Shown here: positions 8,723 to 18,325 of the stretch, piece by piece
Layout: each line of letters opens with the position of its first letter
Position numbering within the stretch: the first letter of the stretch is position 1
Assembly (NCBI GenBank): GCA_020053735.1
Contig: JAGVMP010000009.1
Span: 186,001-250,000, forward strand
Source: Pseudomonadota bacterium
GTDB taxonomy: Bacteria; Pseudomonadota; Gammaproteobacteria; Burkholderiales; Methylophilaceae
Length of the DNA: 64,000 nt
Direction: 5' to 3'
Translations under genes and position numbers: made by a program
The notes under the pieces: model-generated
The model's database searches: none
The model's input: only the letters and a program-made list of their open reading frames with translations
What the model was told of the DNA's origin: nothing

Positions 8723-10423
8723 TTAGCGGCGCTTTTTCTCCCACGCCACAAATTCATCAAAAGGCATTGGTTTGGCAAAATAGTAACCTTGGCATTTGTG
8801 TATCTTCATTTTATGGATTAAGTCCAAACATTTTTGATCTTCAACGCCCTCGGCGATGACTTCCTTGCCAAGGCTATTGGCCAGCGCAGCAATGGATTTT
8901 ACAATTTCATAATCATTATTTGAGTGGGTAATGTCGCGCACAAAAGATTGGTCGATTTTAATAATATCAATTGGCATATTGCGTAACCTAGATAATGAGG
9001 AGAAACCAGTGCCAAAGTCATCTAGCGCCAGCTTAAAGCCATTTTTTGCCAGCTCTTTAATCACGCTATTACTGGTTTCATTCAGTTCCAGCATGCCATT
9101 TTCAGTGACCTCTAATACTAAGTCATTGGGACTTATTTTCCATAATGCTGCCGCCTGTAACAGCATATGTGGCAATTCAAAATCGTACAAATCTTCGGCG
9201 CGCAGATTAACGGTCAGGTAAAGTTTTAATTGGTGTTGGTATTTAAGTTCAGCTGCAAAGCGACAAGCCGAATTGATTAACCAGCGAGTAAACAATTGAC
9301 CTCTACCCGCCTTATTTAAAATTTCAACGATTAAACCAGGATAAATACTAAATTTAGATTGTTCTGCGACACGTAACAGCAACTCTGCACCTGCGCACTT
9401 TGAATCTTTTAAATTCACTACTGGTTGAAGAAATAAGGTCAAACCATCGTTAGAAAAAGTCTCTAACACTTTGTTTTCTAGCTCGTTTTGCGTGCTCAGT
9501 TGTATTTTTAGTGCATCCGAATAAACCAAAAAAGGCTGTTGCGTATTGAGCGCGCTTTCAAGCGTCAGTCTTGCGTTAGCTAATAGGTCTTCTGCGTGAA
9601 TATCTGGTTTTAAAGCATAAGCGCAACCTATGTATGGGGTTACTAAAATAGATTGACTCTCGACGTTGAGCATCTGCTCGAAGGCGCGCTGCAGCTTGGC
9701 TGCTAATAGGTTTACTTTAATATCGCTACCCAAGTTGGGTAACAAAATATCGAACTGCAAATTGCCATTCGCGTGAATTTGGCTATCTGAAGGCATATTG
9801 GTTTGCAGTAGTTCTGCAATAGTTCTATTCAAGCTAGCGGTGGCTGAAATAGAAAAAATAGGGTTATTCTTTGATAATTGAAGTTGAAGTGAAAATATGC
9901 CGACATACTGATTGATTTGCGTGATAGAAATCGCTTTCTCAATGTTGGAAAGGATTTGGTTCGCATTCGGCAGTTGCGTATCTGCATCATAATTGAGCAA
10001 ATGGTTTAAAACTAGGTCTTGCTGCTGCAAGCTGGTTTCTGCCAGTAAATCTAGTATAAAACAGTGAAACTTTGCTGTACTAGAAATTGCAAATGATTTT
10101 ATTTCAAAACATCGAAGCGTGTTAATTACATCAGGCAAACTCGTCCCTTGTTGCAGGGCGTCTAGCCAGATAAAGATGAGTTGGTTAATGTTTTGGGTGA
10201 ATGCGCTGACAGTTTTGCTGGGCTGCCATGTCTTTAGCTTAGCATGCAGCTTGCTTATGGTTGGACTTTCTTCAAGTCCGCTAAGTTTTACAGCGTTAAC
10301 AGTGAGTTTTGAGATTACACGGTATGGCTTAAGTTGATAATTGGTGAGTTTGCTTAAAATGAGTGCTTCACTTATTTCTATTACCTTGTTCTTAGCTGCA
10401 AACGAGCTTGCTGTATTCATCAC
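8723..10423 (-). CDS. EAL-domain c-di-GMP phosphodiesterase with degenerate GGDEF-like region
   Basis: 566 residues. The N-terminal half has no clear sensor motif; residues about 200-305 resemble a GGDEF fold without a GGDEF motif. The C-terminal EAL domain (about 310-565) reads AELLLR in place of EALLR, keeping the metal Glu. The other catalytic residues are present: VNLRAEDL, VTENG, LDDFGTGFSSL, IIKIDQSF, AEGVED and CQGYYFAKP. It is therefore probably an active c-di-GMP hydrolase in the cytoplasm. It starts 8 bp after the HD-GYP gene stop, so the two are one operon and act on the same second messenger. Confidence 0.88.
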   Translation of the reverse strand: MMNTASSFAAKNKVIEISEALILSKLTNYQLKPYRVISKLTVNAVKLSGLEESPTISKLHAKLKTWQPSKTVSAFTQNINQLIFIWLDALQQGTSLPDVINTLRCFEIKSFAISSTAKFHCFILDLLAETSLQQQDLVLNHLLNYDADTQLPNANQILSNIEKAISITQINQYVGIFSLQLQLSKNNPIFSISATASLNRTIAELLQTNMPSDSQIHANGNLQFDILLPNLGSDIKVNLLAAKLQRAFEQMLNVESQSILVTPYIGCAYALKPDIHAEDLLANARLTLESALNTQQPFLVYSDALKIQLSTQNELENKVLETFSNDGLTLFLQPVVNLKDSKCAGAELLLRVAEQSKFSIYPGLIVEILNKAGRGQLFTRWLINSACRFAAELKYQHQLKLYLTVNLRAEDLYDFELPHMLLQAAALWKISPNDLVLEVTENGMLELNETSNSVIKELAKNGFKLALDDFGTGFSSLSRLRNMPIDIIKIDQSFVRDITHSNNDYEIVKSIAALANSLGKEVIAEGVEDQKCLDLIHKMKIHKCQGYYFAKPMPFDEFVAWEKKRR

Positions 10424-10431
10424 AAAGATGT

Positions 10432-12015
10432 CTAAATATAAAAATCGTTTGGATTTAAGCCAAAGCTATCTGGCGGTAAACTTTTTGCAATGGCATAAGT
10501 TTCACCATTTGGCGCGGTGGGGCTGTTGAGCAAGTTGAGTATAACAGGTGCTTGATAACGTTGCTTATTTGGGTCTAGTAGCAGCATCAGTCTAGGTAGG
10601 AGCCTTCTTACATGGTTTTGCTGAATCACTACACCTACCTCACCTGTGTTCAGTTCTACCAAAGAACTCACTGGGTACATACCCATAAATTGCACCAATT
10701 GGTCTACTAATTCTGTACTAAATTGTTTGCCACTAAGCTGGTGAATTTTCTCTAGTGCTTCTTGGTGAAAAACGCCTTTAGCGTAACATTTATGGCTGGT
10801 GATAGCGCAATAAGTATCGATTAAGCCCGCCATTTGCGATAACAAACCAAGCTGACTACCTTTTGTTGCATAGGGGTAACCACTACCATCTACACGCTCA
10901 TGGTGCTGCGCCACTAAAAAAATCACTGTGTTGGGGATATCGGGTGTAGTTTCTAATATTTTGAGGCTTTCATCCACATGTTTTTTAACATACTCAAATT
11001 CTTCGTGTGAAAGCTTGTCTTCTTTCAGCAGTACATCTGAAGATAATTTAACCTTGCCCACATCTTGCAGCAAACCTGCCAAGCCAATTTCTTTAATTTG
11101 TGTTTTAGAAAGCGCTAAAAAATTACCAAAAGCCATCAGGGTAATCGATACATTCAAGGCGTGGCTATATGAATAATCATCGGCTTTTTTAAGCTTGGCC
11201 AGCCACAACAGGGCATCTGGCGAGCGGCCAATACTATCCACCATGCTGTCCAAAATTCCGCTAACGGCAGATAAATCAAGATGTTGTTCGTTGGCTATTG
11301 CTTCAAATATTTCGCGGGTAGCAATTTGTGATTGCTCGTATATGGGGTAAACCTCGGCAATTTCTCTTTCTACGGGCAATTCTTCTTCATAAATAATCAC
11401 ACGATAGCCATCTTCACTTAGCTGAATCGTTTTTTTATCTGTTGAAATGGGGTCGTTACTGGATTTAAGTTTATTGCGTTTAAATAAGCCACCAATGAAC
11501 CCCCCAACATCTGTAGTCAATTGCTGTGTAATGGAAAGCGGATGAGTCCTTTGTTGCACGGCAGGATCAGGCAGGGCCGCTTGAGTGGCTGTGTTGGCGC
11601 CATACTTGACATTGTATATAGCACCATCTTGGTTCTTACTTTCTATGTTTTGTGGGGCTTGGTAATTTTTTAAGTCGCGTAAAATATCAACAAATGAAGT
11701 TTTTTCATTGAGCTTGTGTTGTGTTGATGTACTGGATTTGACTGCTTGTGGGTTTTGAATGCGGAATACTGAACCCTCGCGCTTAATCGCCACATTGAGT
11801 TTCGCTTCCGCGGCAAAATGATCACCGATAGATCTCGAGCGATCGATATATACAAACTTACAAAGAGTTTGCATGGCGTCTAAATCGTTTTGATCATCCA
11901 GCAAAAACCCTTGCAACATAAATGGCGTACCTGCCCACGGCCTATCTAACTCGGTGACATACATACCGAGGGTGAGCCTTTCAACGCCTATCTGTTCTTT
12001 TTTTATGTCGTCCAT
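10432..12015 (-). CDS. HD-GYP domain protein with N-terminal DUF3391
   Basis: 527 residues. The N-terminal region (VERLTLGMYVTELDRPW) matches DUF3391, common before HD-GYP domains. The HD-GYP domain covers about residues 245-440 with HALNVS, HHERVDGSGYP and AGLIDTYCAITS. The metal-binding HD dyad normally in LLHDIGK reads LLQDVGK (His to Gln), so bimetal catalysis on c-di-GMP may be impaired. The GYP motif, implicated in binding, is intact. It is the first gene of a two-gene operon with the EAL protein. Whether it is an active enzyme or an effector is open. Confidence 0.88.
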   Translation of the reverse strand: MDDIKKEQIGVERLTLGMYVTELDRPWAGTPFMLQGFLLDDQNDLDAMQTLCKFVYIDRSRSIGDHFAAEAKLNVAIKREGSVFRIQNPQAVKSSTSTQHKLNEKTSFVDILRDLKNYQAPQNIESKNQDGAIYNVKYGANTATQAALPDPAVQQRTHPLSITQQLTTDVGGFIGGLFKRNKLKSSNDPISTDKKTIQLSEDGYRVIIYEEELPVEREIAEVYPIYEQSQIATREIFEAIANEQHLDLSAVSGILDSMVDSIGRSPDALLWLAKLKKADDYSYSHALNVSITLMAFGNFLALSKTQIKEIGLAGLLQDVGKVKLSSDVLLKEDKLSHEEFEYVKKHVDESLKILETTPDIPNTVIFLVAQHHERVDGSGYPYATKGSQLGLLSQMAGLIDTYCAITSHKCYAKGVFHQEALEKIHQLSGKQFSTELVDQLVQFMGMYPVSSLVELNTGEVGVVIQQNHVRRLLPRLMLLLDPNKQRYQAPVILNLLNSPTAPNGETYAIAKSLPPDSFGLNPNDFYI

Positions 12016-12066
12016 TGCTTATTTATTTGAATGCGCTAGAAATACACAAGTTTCAATATGCCAGAG

Positions 12067-12990
12067 TTAATTTGTCAGACTAGTAATATGCGCCAAGGCG
12101 CTTTCAGTTAACGATGGTAAATGATAACCACCCTCAAGTGAAGAGATGATGCGACCTGAGCAGCAATTACTTGCAGTTTTTTTAATAAATTCTGTTATCC
12201 AAGCATAATCTTGCGTAGTAAGTGCTAAATCTGCCAAAGGGTCGTTAATATGTGCGTCAAAGCCTGCCGAGATGTAAATGATTTCTGGATTAAAAGCGGC
12301 TAATGCGGGTTTAATTTCGGCTTCAAATACTTTCTTGAAGTCATTGCCATTGGCTTTGGCGGGTAAGGGCAGGTTAATCATATTGTTAGAGCGGCTTTCT
12401 GCGCCACGATGCGGGTAAAACGGATGTTGGAAGGTTGAGCATAACATCACGTTGGGATTATCTTTAAAAATGTCTTCGGTGCCATCGCCGTGATGCACAT
12501 CAAAATCTATAATGGCCACACGTTTAATGTTGTATTGGGCTAAAGCATGCGCCACGCCTACGGCAATATGGTTAAAAATACAAAAGCCAGCACTATTAGC
12601 GCGCCCTGCATGGTGCCCTGGCGGCCGTACACAGCAAAACGCGTTGTTTACTTTGCCAGACATGACTAAATCTGTGGCTAAAATCACTGCCCCACTGGCA
12701 TGTAAGGTGGCCGATAAACTCATCGGGCCCATTGCTGTATCGCCGTCTAGCCTCACCAATCCCGCTTTGGGCGCAATGTTAAAAATTTCATCAATATATT
12801 CTTTGCTGTGCGCACGTGCGAGTTGCGCTTTATTGGCAGCCGGTGCGTTGTAAAACTGGAGTTTTTGCTTTAATTCGCTCGCCATTACCGCATTATTAAT
12901 GGCGGTAATACGTGCGGGAGACTCTGGGTGATTGCCATCCATCACATGCAACAGGGTATCGGGATGAGAAATAAACGCAGTTTTACTCAT
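12067..12990 (-). CDS. Histone deacetylase family (acetoin utilization/acetylpolyamine amidohydrolase-like) protein
   Basis: 307 residues of the zinc-dependent arginase/deacetylase fold. Visible motifs are RPPGHHAG (catalytic His pair), DFDVHHGDGTEDIF (zinc Asp and His), and GFDAHINDPLADL (second zinc Asp). These proteins remove acetyl groups from polyamines, small molecules or lysines; the substrate is not predictable here. The ATG at 12990 lies 6 bp after the rsgA stop, so it is at the end of an M48 protease-cytochrome-rsgA-deacetylase gene string. Confidence 0.92.
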   Translation of the reverse strand: MSKTAFISHPDTLLHVMDGNHPESPARITAINNAVMASELKQKLQFYNAPAANKAQLARAHSKEYIDEIFNIAPKAGLVRLDGDTAMGPMSLSATLHASGAVILATDLVMSGKVNNAFCCVRPPGHHAGRANSAGFCIFNHIAVGVAHALAQYNIKRVAIIDFDVHHGDGTEDIFKDNPNVMLCSTFQHPFYPHRGAESRSNNMINLPLPAKANGNDFKKVFEAEIKPALAAFNPEIIYISAGFDAHINDPLADLALTTQDYAWITEFIKKTASNCCSGRIISSLEGGYHLPSLTESALAHITSLTN

Positions 12991-12996
12991 ATTTAA

Positions 12997-13893
12997 TCAG
13001 TGCTGGTAGCTCAACTCTTGCGAGAGTGCTTGATAAAGCGCTAATCTGGTAGCGCTAATTTTCCCAGAATTAGTTGCGAGTGTCACTGCGCAGTCTGGTT
13101 CATGTGTGTGTTTGCAGTCGTTAAATCGGCATTTCCCCAAGTAGGGTCTAAATTCAATGTGCGCCAACTCTAAATCGGTTTGCGACAGATGATTCAAACC
13201 AAATTCTTGTAAGCCAGGCGAATCGATTAGGCTTGAATTGTCGTTAAAATCAAGTGTATTTAGATGATACAAATGCGCGGCAGTGGTGGTGTGCTTTCCG
13301 CTATCTAAGGCCTCGCTCATTACTTGCGTTCGCACGTTCTGGTTAGGTAGCAGGGCATTAATGATGGTAGATTTACCCATGCCCGACTGGCCAACCAACA
13401 CACTTTGATGGCCTTTTAGATATGGCCAAAGCGTTTTAATGTCTTGCTTAGCCGATAAATGTAGTACCTGATAGCCCAAATCTTGGTATAACGCCAACTT
13501 GGTTTTAGCATCCGAAGCATCGGCTAAATCGCACTTATTTAACACAATCAATGGTTTAATGTTGGCTGCTTCTGCAGCCACCAAGCAGCGATTTAACAAG
13601 GCTTCATAAAAACTGGGCTGGGTAGCCAGTACAATAATCACTTGCGTGACATTGGTAGCTATAATTTTGCTTTTAATTGTGCTGCTGCGATATAGGATAG
13701 TCTTGCGTTCTAGGCATTTTTCTACAACACCTTCAGCTTTGTCTGTCAGCTTAATGATGACATTGTCACCACAGGCAAGATCAGTTTTTTTGCCGCGCGT
13801 GACACAACTGATGAGGCTTGAGTTTAATCCTGATGAATCGGCTAGCTCAACTTGGTAACGCTTGCCATAAGCGGCTACGACTAAGCCTTGCAT
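12997..13893 (-). CDS. rsgA: Small ribosomal subunit biogenesis GTPase RsgA
   Basis: Circularly permuted GTPase that acts late in 30S subunit maturation. An N-terminal OB-fold is followed by the permuted G motifs in the order G4 (LNKCD, 118-122), G1 (GQSGMGKST, 168-176), G3 (DSPGLQEFG), then a C-terminal zinc-binding segment with the pattern C-x5-C-x-H-x5-C. The length of 298 residues is normal. It lies downstream of the M48 protease and cytochrome genes, an arrangement common in betaproteobacteria. Confidence 0.96.
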   Translation of the reverse strand: MQGLVVAAYGKRYQVELADSSGLNSSLISCVTRGKKTDLACGDNVIIKLTDKAEGVVEKCLERKTILYRSSTIKSKIIATNVTQVIIVLATQPSFYEALLNRCLVAAEAANIKPLIVLNKCDLADASDAKTKLALYQDLGYQVLHLSAKQDIKTLWPYLKGHQSVLVGQSGMGKSTIINALLPNQNVRTQVMSEALDSGKHTTTAAHLYHLNTLDFNDNSSLIDSPGLQEFGLNHLSQTDLELAHIEFRPYLGKCRFNDCKHTHEPDCAVTLATNSGKISATRLALYQALSQELSYQH

Positions 13894-13922
13894 ACTAGGG
13901 TTTGAAATGAAGTCTGTTTCAT

Positions 13923-14249
13923 TTATTTTTCAAATTTGTAATAGGTTTGGTTGAGGTGTGCAGCCACGTTGAGCTCATCTTCTTCAAACCATTTTAGCCC
14001 AAGATTTGTATTGCAGTTACGTACTTGCGTAACTAAACCTTTAGCGCTGGTGACTTTAGTAAAATCACGTGTGTAAATTGCCGAGCCATCGCCACCGTAG
14101 CTGCTGGCATGGCATGCTATGCAGTTTTTTTCGTGCAGCGCCTTACCAGCGGCTAGGTCTGCTTTCGCGAATAGCTCATTTGCGCTAGCATTTGAAGCAA
14201 TAGTGTTTAAAGCAATAAAACCAAGTAGAAAAACGGTTAATTTATTCAT
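13923..14249 (-). CDS. Small monoheme c-type cytochrome without a methionine in the mature protein
   Basis: 108 residues with a Sec signal peptide (cleavage probably after ASA near residue 23), so periplasmic. One CIACH heme site. The mature part contains no methionine at all, so the usual Met distal ligand is absent; a later RNCNTNLG segment carries a second Cys and Asn residues. This recalls the SHP/cytochrome c'' group, where Asn or His occupies the distal position and a disulfide is present, but that is resemblance only. It sits between the M48 protease and rsgA on the same strand. An electron-transfer or small-ligand-binding role is inferred. Confidence 0.85.
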   Translation of the reverse strand: MNKLTVFLLGFIALNTIASNASANELFAKADLAAGKALHEKNCIACHASSYGGDGSAIYTRDFTKVTSAKGLVTQVRNCNTNLGLKWFEEDELNVAAHLNQTYYKFEK

Positions 14250-14283
14250 GTTTTTTGCTCCAATAACTCAAGCTAGCGTATCA

Positions 14284-15537
14284 CTATTTTGCCATGTAGC
14301 TGTTTAATTTGGCAATTCGCATGCTGGCTGGCGGGTGCGAATCGTAAAATGCTGAATGTAGTGGGTCTGGTGTGAGCGTAGAGGCATTATCGCGATATAG
14401 CTTAACCAATGCATCCACCAGGTATTTTGCGTCGGCGTGTTTGGCAGCGTAGTCATCTGCTTCAAATTCATTTTTGCGCGAATAGCTGGCCATAATGGGG
14501 CGCAAAATAAACAGAAATACGGGAGAGACTAATAGAAATAGCATCAATGCCATGTAGTTACTAGGGGAGGTGACGCCTAAGCCATTGTAAAACCAAGCTT
14601 GATTGGTTAACCAGCCAAGTAGAGCTAGCCCCAAAAAGCTCACAAAAAACATCATGGCTATGCGTTTGATTACATGATGATGTTTAAAGTGACCAAGTTC
14701 ATGTGCTAGCACTGCTTCAATTTCTTCAGTATTCAGGCGGCTTAATAAAGTATCAAAAAACACCACACGCTTGCTACTACCGAAGCCAGTAAAATAGGCG
14801 TTACCATGACTACTGCGTGCCGAACCATCCATCACGAACAAGCCTTGTGACTTAAAGCCGCATTTGGTTAACAGCGCTTCTACGCGCGACTTCAAGGTCT
14901 CATCTGCCAAGGGTGTAAATTTATTAAATAACGGCGCAATAAATGTGGGGTAAACCGCTAACATGATGATGTTGAATACACTCCATACCACCCATAAATA
15001 AAACCACCAATATTGCCCCGCACCTTGCATTAGCCACAATGCAGCAAATAAAATAGGGGCACCAAGTGCAATACCTACAATGCTATGTTTGACTAAATCA
15101 CTAAAAAACATCTTTGGTGTCATTTTGTTAAAGCCAAATTTTTCGTCCACGCTGAATGTTTTGTAATATTCAAATGGAATGTCGATTAAGGCGCTCACCA
15201 GCATCGCGCTACAAATGACCAAAGCGCCGCGCATTATTTCTGAGTTTGGTAATGCAGTTCGCCAAGCTTCGTCTAACCATTGCAAACCTCCACCAACAGT
15301 GAAAGCCACTAACACTAAGGCTTGCACGATAATTTCTATTAACGCTAGTTTGGTTTTTGCAGAAGAGTAATCAGCGGCTTTTTGGTGTGCTTCTAACGAT
15401 ATATCAGCTGAGAACGCACTGGGGACTTGTCCGCGATTCGCCTGCACATGCGCCACCTGGCGCGAGCCTAGCCAAAGCCTTGTTAGCGTAGTTGCGGTAA
15501 GTAAACCAATAAAAATTAAAGTGAGTGTTGATGCCAT
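14284..15537 (-). CDS. M48 family membrane metalloprotease (Ste24/CAAX-prenyl protease type)
   Basis: 417-residue integral membrane zinc protease. It has several hydrophobic segments (near 1-20, 65-85, 100-120, 150-200, 290-345) and the HELGH zinc motif in AVLAHELGHFKHHH, with the third ligand Glu in NEFEADDYA. N-terminal architecture and length match the Ste24-like peptidase family, which in bacteria is linked to membrane protein quality control. It is divergent from orn with 100 bp between, and heads the gene string that includes rsgA. Confidence 0.92.
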   Translation of the reverse strand: MASTLTLIFIGLLTATTLTRLWLGSRQVAHVQANRGQVPSAFSADISLEAHQKAADYSSAKTKLALIEIIVQALVLVAFTVGGGLQWLDEAWRTALPNSEIMRGALVICSAMLVSALIDIPFEYYKTFSVDEKFGFNKMTPKMFFSDLVKHSIVGIALGAPILFAALWLMQGAGQYWWFYLWVVWSVFNIIMLAVYPTFIAPLFNKFTPLADETLKSRVEALLTKCGFKSQGLFVMDGSARSSHGNAYFTGFGSSKRVVFFDTLLSRLNTEEIEAVLAHELGHFKHHHVIKRIAMMFFVSFLGLALLGWLTNQAWFYNGLGVTSPSNYMALMLFLLVSPVFLFILRPIMASYSRKNEFEADDYAAKHADAKYLVDALVKLYRDNASTLTPDPLHSAFYDSHPPASMRIAKLNSYMAK

Positions 15538-15637
15538 GTTGCCTCTAAGTAATAAGTCAAATATACGTTAAACTAATGCTATTCTGAAGCAATTGGCCAG
15601 TTTTGGTTCAATGGCATTGCTGTAACCCTCTATTTTA

Positions 15638-16243
15638 ATGGAAATCATGATGCAAGCAGTAAATAATAACCCAGCTGAAACAATTAAAACTGAAGTAACT
15701 AATAAATCTAGCGATAATTTAATCTGGCTAGATATGGAAATGAGTGGTCTTTTGCCAGACAGTGATCGTATTTTAGAACTGGCTGCCGTGGTGACTGATG
15801 CTGAACTGAATGTGCTGGGTGAATCGCCTGTTCTGGTAATTCACCAAACTGATGCAGTTCTAGATGGCATGGATGCTTGGAATAAAGGTGCGCATGGCCG
15901 TAGTGGCTTAATCGACAAAGTAAAAGCTTCTACGATGGACGAAGCTGCTGCAACGGAGCAAATGATTGTGTTTTTAAAGCAATACGTGCCAGCAGGAAAA
16001 TCCCCCATCTGTGGCAACTCCATTTGCCAAGACAGACGCTTTATGGCGCGCTATATGCCTGACTTAGAGGCATATTTTCATTACCGTAATTTAGATGTCA
16101 GTGTGTTCAAAGAGTTGGCGCGACGTTGGAAGCCGACGATTTACTCAGGTTTTAAAAAAGCCAGTCGCCATGAGGCGTTAGCGGATATTTATGAATCAAT
16201 AGATGAGCTAAAATATTACCGCGAACACTTTATCGTGAAATAG
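15638..16243 (+). CDS. orn: Oligoribonuclease
   Basis: 3'-5' exoribonuclease that degrades 2-5 nt RNAs, including pGpG from c-di-GMP breakdown, which ties it functionally to the EAL proteins here. DEDDh motifs are visible: WLDMEMSG (D, E), the conserved [11 protein letters not shown] segment, [13 protein letters not shown] and the H-x4-D pair in RHEALADI. At 201 residues it is about 18 longer at the N terminus than usual; ATGs at 15638, 15647 and 15650 are possible, the last two better spaced from GGAA. Divergent from the M48 protease. Confidence 0.96.
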   Translation: MEIMMQAVNNNPAETIKTEVTNKSSDNLIWLDMEMSGLLPDSDRILELAAVVTDAELNVLGESPVLVIHQTDAVLDGMDAWNKGAHGRSGLIDKVKASTMDEAAATEQMIVFLKQYVPAGKSPICGNSICQDRRFMARYMPDLEAYFHYRNLDVSVFKELARRWKPTIYSGFKKASRHEALADIYESIDELKYYREHFIVK

Positions 16244-16275
16244 GTGTTTGTAAAACTGAAACGCTTCATTAGGAT

Positions 16276-16311
16276 AAAAAAAGGGGCACAACACATTTGG
16301 CGTTATGCCCC
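16276..16311 (-). terminator. Rho-independent terminator for glgA
   Basis: On the minus strand a 10-bp stem with one G-U pair (GGGGCATAAC with GTTGTGCCCC) and a 9-nt loop is followed directly by seven T residues (A run 16276-16282 on the plus strand). It lies 69 bp past the glgA stop. A second AT-rich palindrome is at 16340-16357. Confidence 0.88.
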
Positions 16312-16379
16312 CTAGGGAGGAGAAGTTAGCTTTGGAGAAGCTTAATTAATATTAAGCATCAAGCATGCCAACTTTATAT

Positions 16380-17858
16380 TCAGTTTTCTGTCAGCGTTTT
16401 TTCGTACAACGCTAAATAATCAACCGCCCGAGAATTCCAGCCAATATTAGCTTGCATGCCATTTTTTTGAATTTGACGCCAAGTTTTTTTGTTTTTCCAC
16501 AAATCGATAGCGCGCTCTATAGTGACCAAAAGCGATGTCGCACTGACATTTTTTACGACAAATCCAGTGGCTAAATTGTTTTTGAGTGACAGTTCATTGG
16601 TGTCGCATACTGAGTCGGCTAATCCGCCTGTAAGCGAGACTACAGGCGGTGTTCCGTAAGCTAAGCCATACAGTTGGTTTAAGCCACAAGGCTCAAAACG
16701 CGAGGGCATAATAAACATATCGCTACCCGCCATGATGTTATGTGATAGATGCTCGTGGTAGCCCGTGCTCATGCTTACTTGAGTAGGATAACGTTCTGCA
16801 AAATCGTTAAACTGCGCCTCAAGTACTTTATCGCCACTACCTAAAATAGCAAACTGGCAACCATTCTTGATAAGTTTTGGCATGATTTCAGGCAGTAAAT
16901 CCAAGCCTTTTTGATGTGTTAACCTACTAACCACGCCCAACAATGGTGCGTCTGCATTGATTTGAAGCCCAAGTTGCTGCTGCAAAGCATGCTTTACCGC
17001 TTTTTTGCCAGTGATGCGTGCGTCACTGTAGTTTTTTGGTAAATGTACATCAGTACCAGGGTTCCATTCTTCTGTGTCAATGCCGTTTAAAATACCCGTC
17101 AATTCTTTGCTGCGCGTTTTCAATAAGCCCTGCAGGCCAAATCCAAACTTTTCGGTTTGAATCTCATGTGCGTAGTTTGGGCTTACCGTGCATAATTGAT
17201 CTGCATAAAAAAGACCCGCTTTTAAAAAAGACAGCTGGTCAAAATATTCAAAGCCGTTAATATCAAAGTGTGCCTCAGGTAAACCAAGTTTCTCTACCCA
17301 ACTGGCGTCAAAGCAGCCTTGAAAAGCCAAGTTGTGAATGCTAAAAATAGATTTAACATTCGAGTTATCAATAAGTTTCATGTAAGCAGGCGCTAAACCT
17401 GTTTGCCAATCGTTACATTGAATTAAATCGGGCTGCCAATTTTGTAATGGGGAATGTTGACTACACAGCAAGCTAGCCACGCGCGACAACACACCAAAAC
17501 GCAGCGCATTATCTAACCAGTCGACACCATGTTCGTCGCTGTAAGGGCCACCAGCGCGCTCGTAGAGAGCCGCATTTTTAATAGCGATGACTTCAATTTC
17601 ACGCTCAGTATTTTCATCAGGCATTTTACCTACAATCAAACTGCAGGCCTCACCAAGCACTTGAATGTCGGTAATCGTTTTAGCGTGCTTAAGTTTGGCT
17701 AACACAGCGCTGTAAGCTGGCATCACTATTTTTATGTCTACAGCGCCATCAGTCGCTTTTAATTGGCTTAATGCCTTGGGCAGTGCGCCACTGACATCGG
17801 CAAGGCCGCCAGTCTTAATCAGTGGATAGGCTTCGGAGGTGGCAAATAAAACGCGCAA
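16380..17858 (-). CDS. glgA: Glycogen synthase (ADP-glucose type)
   Basis: Adds glucose from ADP-glucose to alpha-1,4-glucan. The 492-residue GT5 protein has the ADP-glucose motif KTGGLADVSG from residue 15, the mid-protein GLLKTR and NGIDTEEWNPGTD segments, VSRLTHQKGLDLL, and the C-terminal retaining site MPSRFEPCGLNQLYGLAYGTPP. The length is normal. No other glycogen genes are adjacent; it is divergent from crcB with a 68-bp gap. Confidence 0.96.
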   Translation of the reverse strand: MRVLFATSEAYPLIKTGGLADVSGALPKALSQLKATDGAVDIKIVMPAYSAVLAKLKHAKTITDIQVLGEACSLIVGKMPDENTEREIEVIAIKNAALYERAGGPYSDEHGVDWLDNALRFGVLSRVASLLCSQHSPLQNWQPDLIQCNDWQTGLAPAYMKLIDNSNVKSIFSIHNLAFQGCFDASWVEKLGLPEAHFDINGFEYFDQLSFLKAGLFYADQLCTVSPNYAHEIQTEKFGFGLQGLLKTRSKELTGILNGIDTEEWNPGTDVHLPKNYSDARITGKKAVKHALQQQLGLQINADAPLLGVVSRLTHQKGLDLLPEIMPKLIKNGCQFAILGSGDKVLEAQFNDFAERYPTQVSMSTGYHEHLSHNIMAGSDMFIMPSRFEPCGLNQLYGLAYGTPPVVSLTGGLADSVCDTNELSLKNNLATGFVVKNVSATSLLVTIERAIDLWKNKKTWRQIQKNGMQANIGWNSRAVDYLALYEKTLTEN

Positions 17859-17926
17859 ATTATTCTCATTACAAATTAAATGGTATATTCACATTATAGT
17901 TTGTTTTTTACGGTTAGAGAGACATT

Positions 17927-18301
17927 ATGGCAGCAGGACAGTGGCTGGCAGTGGGCGGTGGGGCGGCTTTGGGCGCATGGTTGCGCTGGGGTTTGGGCAT
18001 TGCTTTTGGTCACACTGGCTTTGCCATGGGGACATTGCTTGCCAACTTAATTGGCGGCTTTTTAATGGGCTGCGCGGTGGCTTATTTTGCGAATTCGTTA
18101 GCGCAAAGTGAGTTGCGCTTGTTTGTGATGACAGGTTTCTTGGGCGGCCTCACTACTTTCTCCGCATTTTCTGCTGAGGCATTTAGTTTTCTGCAAAAAC
18201 AGCAATATGCTTGGGCTGCTGCGCACATTTCTAGCCACGTTGTTGGCAGCCTGTTGATGACAGCACTGGGTTTTGCGCTCGTGCATTATTTGCGTCAATA
18301 A
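17927..18301 (+). CDS. crcB: Fluoride ion channel CrcB/Fluc
   Basis: Small four-helix membrane protein that forms dual-topology dimeric channels exporting fluoride. The 124-residue sequence has the N-terminal GGxxGAWLRWG region, NLIGGFLMG and the signature GGLTTFSAFSAE that lines the pore. GAGAGA precedes the ATG by about 6 bases. The upstream gap is only 68 bp and shows no fluoride riboswitch. Confidence 0.94.
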   Translation: MAAGQWLAVGGGAALGAWLRWGLGIAFGHTGFAMGTLLANLIGGFLMGCAVAYFANSLAQSELRLFVMTGFLGGLTTFSAFSAEAFSFLQKQQYAWAAAHISSHVVGSLLMTALGFALVHYLRQ

Positions 18302-18325
18302 GTACGAGGATAATTATATGCCCTG

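Noticed and set aside
17859-17926. Fluoride riboswitch upstream of crcB
   Set aside because: The gap is only 68 bp and I could not find the conserved crcB-motif segments.
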